NCBI GenBank assembly: GCA_030680415.1
Contig: JAUXVE010000040.1
Span: forward strand, 1 to 61,826
From: Rubrivivax sp.
GTDB lineage: Bacteria; Pseudomonadota; Gammaproteobacteria; Burkholderiales; Burkholderiaceae_C
Length of the DNA: 61,826 nt
Reading direction: 5' to 3'
In this document: positions 54,440 to 61,826 of the stretch, piece after piece
Layout: each line of letters begins with the position of its first letter
Position numbering within the stretch: the first letter of the stretch is position 1
Program-made: the position numbers and the translations under genes
The notes under the pieces: model-generated
Databases searched by the model: none
The model's input: the letters and a program-made list of their open reading frames with translations, nothing else
Told to the model about the DNA's origin: nothing

Positions 54440-56233
54440 ATGAAACTGGGTCACAAGCTCATCCTCGCACCGGTCATCACGGCGGCGGTCGTACTGGCCA
54501 CCGGCCAGTTCGACTCCGTGCTCCTCGGTCGGTCCGGCGAAGAGGCCATGGCCCGATTCAACGCCGACCTGAACCATATCCAGGCGCTGTCGAACGTGCA
54601 GGACCAGGTCGGGCAGATGCACACCGGCATCTACCGCGCGATGACCATCATCGGTTCGTACAGCGACGCCCAGACGGCGGCGCTGCGCAAGGACCTGAGC
54701 ACGCGCGGTGGCCAGATGAAGGCCGCGCTCGGTGCGCTGACGAATGAGACCGGCATCGACGCCACGGTTCGCACGGACATCGAGGCGGCCGGCCGTCAGA
54801 TCGATGACTACGTCAAGCGCAGCGACGCGGCGGTGGACCTGGCTTCGGTCGATCCCAACACCGGTGTGGCGGCCATGCAGGGGGCCGATGAAGCCTACGG
54901 CAAGCTGGCCAAGGCCCTGGCGGCCGCCACGGCCCGGATGAAGGACACTTCCGCCGCGACCGCAAAGGCAGCGGCTGCGCAGACCGCACGCACGCACTGG
55001 CTGCTGGCACTGCTGTCGCTGGCGGTGGCAGGCGCGGTGGTGGGTCTGTTCTGGCTGGTGCTGCGCAAGGTGGCCAAGGCCCTTGAACAGGCCTCGGGGT
55101 TCGCGCGCGAGATTGCCGAGGGCAATCTGTGCGTGACCGTGGCAACGGATCGCAAGGACGAGTTGGGTGAACTGTTGAGCGCACTGGGCGCCATGCGGAC
55201 GTCGCTGGTGCAGACCGTGGGCCAGGTGCGCAGCACCACCGACAGCATCAGCACGGCCAGTGCAGAGATCGCCATGGGCAACCAGGACCTGAGCGCACGC
55301 ACCGAGCAGACGGCCAGCAACCTGGAGCAGACGGCAGCGAGCATGGAACAGCTCACCGCCACCGTGCGCCAGAGCGCCGACGCCGCGCGTCAGGCCAACC
55401 AGCTGGCGGCCTCGGCCGCCGAGATCGCCGCCCGCGGTGGCCGCGTGGTCAACCAGGTGGTCACCACCATGGACGAGATCAACCACAGCAGCAAGAAGAT
55501 CAGCGACATCATCGGCGTCATCGACGGCATCGCGTTCCAGACCAACATCCTGGCGCTCAACGCTGCCGTCGAAGCGGCCCGGGCCGGTGAACAGGGCCGC
55601 GGTTTTGCGGTCGTCGCCGGCGAGGTGCGCAACCTCGCGCAGCGCAGTGCGCAGGCGGCCAAGGAAATCAAGGGCCTCATCGGCACCAGCGTGGACAAGG
55701 TCGAGTCCGGTTCGCGCCTGGTGGCAGACGCCGGCCAGACCATGAGCGAGATCGTGGCTTCGGTACAGCGCGTGAGCGACATCATCGGCGAGATCACGGC
55801 TGCGGCCGGCGAGCAGAGCGACGGCATCGGCCAGGTCAACACCGCCGTCAACCAGCTGGACCAGATGACGCAGCAGAACGCCGCGCTGGTCGAGGAAAGT
55901 GCGGCCGCTGCCGAGAGCCTGAAGGACCAGGCCAGCCGGCTGGCGCAGGTGGTGCAGGTGTTCCGCATAGACGGCAGCAGCAACAGCAGCGTTGGCGCGC
56001 TGGCCCCGGCTCCGGCCAGGGCCGCTATGGGCGCGCCGCCCGCCCGCAAGCCGCCGCTGGTTCACTCCCGCACAGCGGTCAAGGCGGCCCCGGCCCGAGC
56101 CGCCGCTGCGCCCGAAGCGAAGCGTCCCGAGCTCGACCACCGGCCCACGCTCACGGCCACTGCCGCCCCCGCACGCAAAGTCGTCAAGGCCACCGTGACC
56201 GCCGGCGAAGAAGGTGACTGGGAGAGTTTCTGA
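54440..56233 (+). CDS. methyl-accepting chemotaxis protein
   Basis: 597 aa. TM1 is near residues 5-25 (LILAPVITAAVVLATG), a four-helix-like periplasmic part (about 30-180) follows, TM2 is HWLLALLSLAVAGAVVGLFWLVL (about 185), then HAMP and the signalling hairpin with NILALNAAVEAARAGEQGRG and FAVVAGEVRNLAQRSAQAAK. The last residues are GDWESF: a CheR/CheB docking pentapeptide (xWExF). This allows methylation adaptation. It lies 42 bp after the Cache gene. Confidence 0.95.
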   Translation: MKLGHKLILAPVITAAVVLATGQFDSVLLGRSGEEAMARFNADLNHIQALSNVQDQVGQMHTGIYRAMTIIGSYSDAQTAALRKDLSTRGGQMKAALGALTNETGIDATVRTDIEAAGRQIDDYVKRSDAAVDLASVDPNTGVAAMQGADEAYGKLAKALAAATARMKDTSAATAKAAAAQTARTHWLLALLSLAVAGAVVGLFWLVLRKVAKALEQASGFAREIAEGNLCVTVATDRKDELGELLSALGAMRTSLVQTVGQVRSTTDSISTASAEIAMGNQDLSARTEQTASNLEQTAASMEQLTATVRQSADAARQANQLAASAAEIAARGGRVVNQVVTTMDEINHSSKKISDIIGVIDGIAFQTNILALNAAVEAARAGEQGRGFAVVAGEVRNLAQRSAQAAKEIKGLIGTSVDKVESGSRLVADAGQTMSEIVASVQRVSDIIGEITAAAGEQSDGIGQVNTAVNQLDQMTQQNAALVEESAAAAESLKDQASRLAQVVQVFRIDGSSNSSVGALAPAPARAAMGAPPARKPPLVHSRTAVKAAPARAAAAPEAKRPELDHRPTLTATAAPARKVVKATVTAGEEGDWESF

Positions 56234-56277
56234 ACCACGCCTGAGCCACCCCGGCAGACGCCATGCATCGAGACACC

Positions 56278-56649
56278 ATGACCGATCAGGGTTCCGCTGA
56301 CAGACGCCACTTCCATCGCGTGGCCCATGACGCACGGGCGACGCTGTCGTATGCGGGGCGCGCGTGGAGCTGCACGGTGCAGGACCTGTCGCTGAAGGGC
56401 TGCCTGGTGCGCCTGATCTCGGAGTGGCTGGTCGACCCGCAGCAGGCCTACCGCCTGACGATCCACCTCAGCGACGAGATCAGCATCGGCATGGACGTGG
56501 CTAGCTGTCGTCAGCAGGGCCGGAACGTGGGCCTGCACTGCGTCAACATCGACCTCGACAGCGCCACCCGGCTGCGCCGCCTGGTGGAACTGAACCTCGG
56601 CGACAGCGCCCTGCTGGAGCGGGATCTGTACGCTCTCGTCAGCCCCTGA
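56278..56649 (+). CDS. PilZ-domain protein
   Basis: About 123 aa. RRHFHRVAHDARATLSYAG holds the RxxxR motif, and VQDLSLKGCLVRL the D/NxSxxG motif of PilZ; both are needed to bind c-di-GMP. There is no other domain. It follows the MCP with a short gap and could tune motility together with it. ATG 56263 (MHRDT) is an alternative start. Confidence 0.9.
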   Translation: MTDQGSADRRHFHRVAHDARATLSYAGRAWSCTVQDLSLKGCLVRLISEWLVDPQQAYRLTIHLSDEISIGMDVASCRQQGRNVGLHCVNIDLDSATRLRRLVELNLGDSALLERDLYALVSP

Positions 56650-56695
56650 GATCGCCGCCGGGCGTCGGCGATGCCGCCGCCACGCCGCGGCGCGT

Positions 56696-59254
56696 TCAAC
56701 GCGCGTGCGCGTCGAGCACGGCCAGCACCCGCGCCAGGTCCAGCGGCTTGGTCAGGTAGTCGGCGAAGCCGGCCACCTTGCCGCGCTCGATGTCGCTGCG
56801 CATCGCGTTGGCGCTCATCGCGAAGACCGGGATCTCGCGTGTGGCCGGGTCCTCGCGCAGCAGGCGCATCACCGCCCAGCCGTCCATCTCGGGCAGGTTG
56901 ATGTCCAGCAGGATCAGACGCGGGTGATGGGCGCGCGCCAGTTCCAGTCCGAGCGTCGGCGAGGCGGCGCTCAGCAAGTGCCAGCGCGGCCGCATGGCGA
57001 CGATGCCCTCGATCAGACGCAGGTTGGCCGGGTTGTCCTCGATGCACAGCACGTCGAGCGCACTGCCGCCGGTCGCTGCGCGCGCCTGGGCCGCTGGCGA
57101 GGCCGCCATCGGCGCCTCGGGCCCGTCCTGGGCCAACGCCTTCGGCAGTTGCACCCAGAAGCTGCTGCCCGCGCCGGCCTGGCTGTGCACGCCGATCGTG
57201 CCTTGCATCGATTCGACCAGGCGGCGCGACAGGGCCAGGCCGATGCCGGTACCTTCGACCGCAGTCGTCGCCGCGCCCAGACGCTCGAAAGGCACGAACA
57301 GCCGCGCCTGCTGGGCGGCGTCCAGGCCCGGCCCGCTGTCGTCGACGCACAGTCGCCACTGCTCGCCTTGGCCTTCGACGCGCAGCCTGACCCAGCCACC
57401 CTCGCGGTTGTATTTGATCGCGTTGCTGAGCAGGTTCAACAGCACCTGCTTCAGTCTGGTGCGGTCGGCGCGCACGTGCCAGTCGCCTTCGGCCGCCGGC
57501 GCGGCCATGCTCAGCTGCCGCACCTGGGCCTGCGGCCGCAGCAGCACCAGGCATTCGGTGATCAGCGGTCGTAGCGCCACGGTCTCGGTGCTGATGCTCA
57601 AGTGGCCGGCCTCGATACGCGCCAGGTCGAGCACCTCGTTGATCAGCGTCAGCAGGTGCTGGCCGGCATTCAGGATCTCGCGCACGTGCGCCGCCTGCCC
57701 GTTGTTCTTGAGGTCCAGCGCCAGCAGTTGCCCGAAGCCGAGGATCGCGTTCAAGGGCGTGCGCAGTTCGTGACTCATGCGCGACAGGAATTCGCTCTTC
57801 GCCAGGTTGGCCCGATCGGCCTCGTCGCGCGCCGCCGACAGGGCCGCGGTGCGTTCGACCACGCGCTGCTCCAGCTCGTCATTGAGCCGCTGCAATTCGC
57901 GCTCGGCCTGGCGACGTTCGGTGATGTCGCGAACGACGACCTGCAGGCCCCGTTCGTTGTCGTCGGCGTAGGGGGCAGCGGTGACCTCGACGTCGACCTC
58001 GCTGCCGTCCAGGCGCAGGTAGCGCTCCGCCAGCGGCGGCAAGACGCGCCGGCCGTCGAGCAGCGAGGCGATGCGCGCCTGCACCGCGGCGTGGTGATCG
58101 GGATGGATGCGGTCGAACACCGGCTGGCCGAGCAGCTCGCTGGCATCTGTGGCACCGAACAGGCGCAGGGCCGCCGGGTTGACGTATGTGAAGCGGCCGC
58201 CCTGGTTGAAGTAGATCGCATCGGGCGCGCTGTCCAGCAGCGTGCGGTATCGTCGCTCGCTGCGCTCCAGCGCCCGTTGGCCGCGCGCCGACCGCCACAG
58301 CAGGCCGGCGACGACCGCGCCCGAAAGCAGCGCCAAGGCGATCAGTGCCTGCGCGATCAGGCGCTCGCGCTCCCGGCCCGCGGCCAGCGGCGCCAGCGCG
58401 TCGACTTCGGCCAGACCGACCACCGTCGCGATGCCGTGCCCGGGCAGCCGGCGCCAGGCAAAGAGCCGGGCCACGCCGTCCACCTCGCCGGCGACGCGGA
58501 ACATGCCCTCGGTGGCGCTGCGATCGACGAGGAACGGCCGGTCAACCGGCAGGCGCAGGCCCATCGAACGCTCGAAGTCGCGGCTGCGCGCCAGGAAGGA
58601 CCCGTCGTCATGCACCAGCGCGACAACGTCGCGCTCGGACAGCGTCACGGCGCCCAGACGGCGGGCGATGTACGCCGACGACACCGAGACGTTCATCGAC
58701 CCGGCGAAGCGCCCGTCGCGCAGCAGCGGGCGGTTGACGATGAAGGTCCAGCGCCCGGCCAGGCGTGACATCACGGCCTTGCCGACATGCAAGCTGTCGG
58801 CGCCGTCCAGGTGCACGCGGAAGTGCTCGCGGTCGGCGACGTTGACAAGCTCTTGCGCGCCGAGGCTGTTGTAGACGATCTGACCGTCGGCCGCCGCCAC
58901 CGACACGTGGCTGACGGCTCCGGCCGGCAAGGTGGCAACGATGGTGCGGGCGAGCGTGTCGAAGCGCGCCGCGTCGCCCGTCCATTCGCGACGCAGCTGC
59001 TGCAACGCCACGTCGATGGCCACCAGCAGGATCTCGACCTGCGCGTTGACGGCGTTGGCCAGCTGCACAGCACGCTGCTCGGCCCGCAACAGGGCCTGCT
59101 CGCGCAGCACCGCCTGCGCGCGCTCGGTCTGCCACCAGGCCAGGCCGGCGCCAAGCACGGTCAACAGGGCCACCAGCAGCGCGAGCCAGGCGCCGCGGCG
59201 GCTCAGGCCATCGCGATGGGGCGTGCCGGACGCAGGCATCGGCGGCGGCGTCAT
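56696..59254 (-). CDS. hybrid sensor histidine kinase with dCache-like, PAS and receiver domains
   Basis: About 852 aa. TM1 is WLALLVALLTVLGAGLAWW and TM2 LIAQALIALALLSGAVVAGLLW (about 293), enclosing a double-Cache-type periplasmic sensor (YNSLGAQELVNVADREHFRVH). PAS begins ERRYRTLLDSAPDAIYF (about 326). HisKA is SRMSHELRTPLNAILGF (His about 493), HATPase NLLSNAIKYN and DDSGPGL, and a C-terminal receiver LCIEDNPANLRLIEG with acceptor Asp in LLDINLPEMDG. ATG 59254 is chosen over upstream starts that add an Arg-rich stretch. The periplasmic input is unknown. Confidence 0.92.
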   Translation of the reverse strand: MTPPPMPASGTPHRDGLSRRGAWLALLVALLTVLGAGLAWWQTERAQAVLREQALLRAEQRAVQLANAVNAQVEILLVAIDVALQQLRREWTGDAARFDTLARTIVATLPAGAVSHVSVAAADGQIVYNSLGAQELVNVADREHFRVHLDGADSLHVGKAVMSRLAGRWTFIVNRPLLRDGRFAGSMNVSVSSAYIARRLGAVTLSERDVVALVHDDGSFLARSRDFERSMGLRLPVDRPFLVDRSATEGMFRVAGEVDGVARLFAWRRLPGHGIATVVGLAEVDALAPLAAGRERERLIAQALIALALLSGAVVAGLLWRSARGQRALERSERRYRTLLDSAPDAIYFNQGGRFTYVNPAALRLFGATDASELLGQPVFDRIHPDHHAAVQARIASLLDGRRVLPPLAERYLRLDGSEVDVEVTAAPYADDNERGLQVVVRDITERRQAERELQRLNDELEQRVVERTAALSAARDEADRANLAKSEFLSRMSHELRTPLNAILGFGQLLALDLKNNGQAAHVREILNAGQHLLTLINEVLDLARIEAGHLSISTETVALRPLITECLVLLRPQAQVRQLSMAAPAAEGDWHVRADRTRLKQVLLNLLSNAIKYNREGGWVRLRVEGQGEQWRLCVDDSGPGLDAAQQARLFVPFERLGAATTAVEGTGIGLALSRRLVESMQGTIGVHSQAGAGSSFWVQLPKALAQDGPEAPMAASPAAQARAATGGSALDVLCIEDNPANLRLIEGIVAMRPRWHLLSAASPTLGLELARAHHPRLILLDINLPEMDGWAVMRLLREDPATREIPVFAMSANAMRSDIERGKVAGFADYLTKPLDLARVLAVLDAHAR

Positions 59255-59501
59255 GGCGCCGGCCACCGCACGCGCCTGCCACTTTGGCGTGAGAACCCGA
59301 CGCCCGCCCGATGCAACCTGGGTACCTGTCGGCAGGTGTCGGTCAGAGAACGCATTGAAGTCCTGCGGCGCAGGAACCGCCTGCACTGCGCAAAAGTGTA
59401 CTTGCGCCCAGCGTGGCTGAGGGCGCGCGGGCGGCCCTGTTGCGTGGCCACGTTCACCCGAACAGCAGCTTCACGAGTCCGAGGCTCAGCAGCGGGAACA
59501 G

Positions 59502-59756
59502 CACGTGGCCGACGCTGCGGTGTTCGGCGTGCCCTCGGCCGAGTGGGGCGAGACGCCGGCGGGCTGCGTGACGCTGCGTGCGGGTGCCGCGTCGAGCCTG
59601 GAAGAGATCCGGCACTGGGTGAATGAACGCGTCGGCAAGACGCAGCGTCTGTCGGCCTTGCGCGCGGTGGCCGAACTGCCACGCAGCGCGATCGGCAAGG
59701 TGCTCAAACGCGAGCTGCGCGAGCGCTGGAGCGCAACGGCCACGCCGGCCCGGTAG
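59502..59756 (+). pseudogene. C-terminal fragment of an acyl-CoA synthetase (AMP-binding)
   Basis: About 84 codons read ADAAVFGVPSAEWGETPAGC, then EEIRHWVNERVGKTQRLSAL and LPRSAIGKVLKRELRERW. This is the C-terminal AMP-binding domain of fatty-acid-CoA ligases, including the catalytic Lys in PRSAIGK. The N-terminal 400 or more residues are absent. The upstream sequence has no match to the family, so this is a truncated relic after a rearrangement. Confidence 0.85.
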
Positions 59757-60084
59757 CCCGGCGCAGCGCCTCGTCGCGTGCCCACGGCGCAGGTGCTGCG
59801 CTGCCAGAGCGGTCAGCTCGACCCGCCACGACGACGCTGCCGCCCGGCCGCGGTGCGATGCGATGACCGGATCCGGCCCGAGGCGGGCGAAGCCGCCGTA
59901 CCACTGTGATGCCGAAACTGTGTCGAAAGGCCCCGGAACACGGCGCCACGACGCGCAAAGCGCTCAGATTGTGGCAAGGCGTGCCGATCTTCATGTCATG
60001 CGGTCCTGTGCGCGAGCACGGCGGCCGAGGGCAAGTTCAGCGCGCCGGACACGGTGCGGGCGATGCGAGACGGAGAATCCGCCG
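59757..60084. other. gene-poor stretch before the FapA-domain gene
   Basis: A 328-bp stretch between the acyl-CoA synthetase fragment and the FapA-like gene. No recognised gene, repeat or terminator; it should hold the promoter of the following gene but no clear boxes were found. Confidence 0.5.
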
Positions 60085-61689
60085 GTGGACGAATTGACAG
60101 GCATTGCGTTTTCGGAACTGGACGGCCAGTTGATCGCGCGCTGCAGTGCGGCGGCCGTGCGGCCGCCGCTCGAGCCGGACGCGCTGCGCCTGGGCCTCGA
60201 ACGGGCCGGCTACGGCAGCTGGTCGCTGCAATCCGATGCGCTGGTGTCCCTGGTCAGGCGCTGGCATGGCGAGGCCGGCGAGTTCGAACTGACCCTGGGC
60301 CAGCGCGAAGATGCCGGCTTCACGATCGAGGTCGCGCCCGACGCGAGCTGCGCCTGGGTGAACCTGAGGCCGGCCCACGGCGGCGAGCCGGTGGCACTGG
60401 CCGATGTGCTGCAGGCGCTGGCGGATGCCGGCGTCGTGCACGGTGTCGACGCTGCGGCGCTGCAGCCGGCCTGCGAGTCCGCAGCAGCCGCGCGCGTCAC
60501 GGCCGCCCGGGCCACGGCGCCACGGAAGGGCGAGGACACCCGGTTCGAGTTGCTCGTCGCCGACACACGCGACCGCAGACCCAAGGTCGACGAACACGGA
60601 CTGATCGACTACCACGAACTGGGCGACATCCCGATCGTCAAGCCCGGCCAGGCGCTGATGCGACGGCATCCGCCGACTCCGGGCGTCGACGGCCGCAACA
60701 TCCGTGGCGAACCCATTCCCGCCGTCCCCGGCCACGACGAAGCCTTCGCTGCCAAGCTGGTCGGCGCCTGCATCGCGGGCGACGATCCGAACCTGTTGCG
60801 CGCACAGAGCGGCGGTCAGCCTGTCCACACGCACAACACGGTGATGGTCGAGCAGATCCTGCACCTGAAGGGCGTCAACATGGCGACGGGCAACATCAAT
60901 TTCGACGGCACCGTCGAAGTCGACGGCGACGTGCAGCCCGGCATGAAGGTGCATGCGACGGGCGACATCGTCGTCAAGGGCCTGGTCGACGGTGGGCAGC
61001 TCGAAGCCGGCGGCAGCGTCCGGGTCACCGGCGGCGTCATCGCCCACGCGGCCGTGCGCGCAGCCCAGGCGGCGTCGGCGCGTTTCGTTGAAAACTCGAG
61101 CATGCAGGCGGGCACGACGATCGCGATCGACGACATGGCCGTGCACAGCGACCTGCAGGCACTCAACGAGGTGCTCGTGGGCACCCAGTCGCCACACCGC
61201 GGGCGGCTGGTCGGCGGCTTCGCGCGCGCCATGATGAGGGTGAGGACACCTCAGCTGGGAGCCACGGCAGGCGGCTTGACGAAGGTGCAGGTCGGCGTCA
61301 ACCCGGCGCTCGAGACTCGACACCGCGAGCTCGTGGAGCTGAGCGAGAAACAGAAGGTCGAAGAGGAAAAACTGCAGAAGGTGTTCCAGCACCTGACCCG
61401 GCAAGGCGACCCGCGCGGCATGCTCGAACGGGTGCAGGCGGCCTGGAAGCAGTCGCTGGACGCGTGGGGGAAGTCCATCGCGGAGAAGGCCGAACTCGAG
61501 CAGCAACTGGCATCGACCGCCGCCGCGTGCATCGAGGTCGGCGCCGGCGTGGCTGGCGATGTCGACATCGTGTTCGGCAAGGTGGGGCGGCGTCTGCGCC
61601 GCAGCTTCGGTGCCGGCACGTTCAGCATGACCACCGACGGCAAGGTGGTCTTCACCGACACCGGCGCTCAGGTGACCGAGTTGTCCTAG
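60085..61689 (+). CDS. FapA (DUF342) domain protein
   Basis: 534 aa. The N-terminus carries a poorly conserved domain. KVDEHGLIDYHELGDIPIVKPGQALMRRHPPTPGVDG is the DUF342 signature. From about residue 270 a beta-helix-like run follows (NINFDGTVEVDGDVQPGMKV, HATGDIVVKGLVDGGQLEAG, GSVRVTGGVIAHAAV), with a coiled coil at about 410-480. FapA-type proteins act near cell-surface and polar assembly and scaffolding. GTG start at 60085, with GGAGA upstream; no ATG fits. The stop codon lies in a shared 15-bp repeat. Confidence 0.85.
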   Translation: MDELTGIAFSELDGQLIARCSAAAVRPPLEPDALRLGLERAGYGSWSLQSDALVSLVRRWHGEAGEFELTLGQREDAGFTIEVAPDASCAWVNLRPAHGGEPVALADVLQALADAGVVHGVDAAALQPACESAAAARVTAARATAPRKGEDTRFELLVADTRDRRPKVDEHGLIDYHELGDIPIVKPGQALMRRHPPTPGVDGRNIRGEPIPAVPGHDEAFAAKLVGACIAGDDPNLLRAQSGGQPVHTHNTVMVEQILHLKGVNMATGNINFDGTVEVDGDVQPGMKVHATGDIVVKGLVDGGQLEAGGSVRVTGGVIAHAAVRAAQAASARFVENSSMQAGTTIAIDDMAVHSDLQALNEVLVGTQSPHRGRLVGGFARAMMRVRTPQLGATAGGLTKVQVGVNPALETRHRELVELSEKQKVEEEKLQKVFQHLTRQGDPRGMLERVQAAWKQSLDAWGKSIAEKAELEQQLASTAAACIEVGAGVAGDVDIVFGKVGRRLRRSFGAGTFSMTTDGKVVFTDTGAQVTELS

Positions 61690-61700
61690 GAGCCTGTCGG
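61686..61700 (+). repeat. 15-bp repeat at a stop codon, copy 2
   Basis: CTAGGAGCCTGTCGG; its TAG is the stop of the FapA-domain gene. The same 15-mer ends the CsbD gene at 48951-48965. Confidence 0.7.
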
Positions 61701-61826
61701 GCTTTGGGTCGGGCCCGCGCCGGGATGAGTTGCGGCGCCAGTCTAGGCGCCGGCGAGGCGTGTGGCAGGGCCACACAACGAGTCGGCAACGACGAATGGC
61801 GCCGCAAATCACCCCGGCCCTTCGGG

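Noticed and set aside
56651..56672. Hairpin ATCGCCG...CGGCGAT between the PilZ and kinase genes as terminator
   Set aside because: The stem is good but no T-tract follows on either strand, so it is not called.

Overview
The window comes from a high-GC betaproteobacterium, most likely a Burkholderiales member of the Rubrivivax/Leptothrix/Methylibium type. This is inferred from strong GC3 bias, the SAH riboswitch-ahcY...metF arrangement, the pteridine reductase-folB-ttcA and MidA-DUF2905 neighbourhoods, and short stress genes (BON, CsbD, DUF3309). No rRNA, tRNA or CRISPR array was recognised.

Layout. 1-5600: tail of an MlrC-like metallopeptidase, a composite palindromic repeat, a TauE/SafE permease, a CobW-type GTPase, a hybrid histidine kinase behind three 11-bp iterons, an N-acyl amino acid synthase-like acyltransferase and a truncated haemoglobin. 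5949-9140: a large BTAD/ATPase regulator divergent from the haemoglobin. 9476-13416: an accessory patch in which a decayed copy of an amidohydrolase gene and the intact copy lie in direct orientation around an AbrB/PIN toxin-antitoxin pair, an IS91-type transposase tail and a vapB remnant. 13419-20242: amide/peptide catabolism (M20 peptidase, dienelactone hydrolase-like protein, MlrC, two amidases). 20352-25126: a Cys-rich protein coupled to a YcaQ-like glycosylase, a membrane protein, a HAD phosphatase and PPK2.

25175-35302 is the most interesting region. An SAH riboswitch precedes ahcY. Between ahcY and metF, which are often close together in this group, sits a compact run: ribbon-helix-helix antitoxin, PIN toxin, a 104-aa unknown protein, a type III-like DNA methyltransferase and a helicase/nuclease. 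Its first four genes are joined by 1- to 4-bp overlaps, and the nuclease stop overlaps the metF start by 4 bp. The methyltransferase has a GC-poor segment exactly between its catalytic motifs, which suggests an exchanged target-recognition domain. A DNA-modification system thus sits inside the SAM/SAH recycling locus.

35303-47581 is housekeeping: folate salvage (5-formyl-THF cyclo-ligase, pteridine reductase, folB), lytic transglycosylase, NAD-binding protein, GST, CCA-adding enzyme, MidA, ttcA, lipoproteins and glmU. 47661-52842 is an envelope/stress cluster with a Crp/Fnr remnant. 53334-61689 is signalling: cheW, a Cache protein and an MCP ending in a CheR-binding-type pentapeptide, then PilZ, a large hybrid kinase, an acyl-CoA synthetase fragment and a FapA-domain protein.
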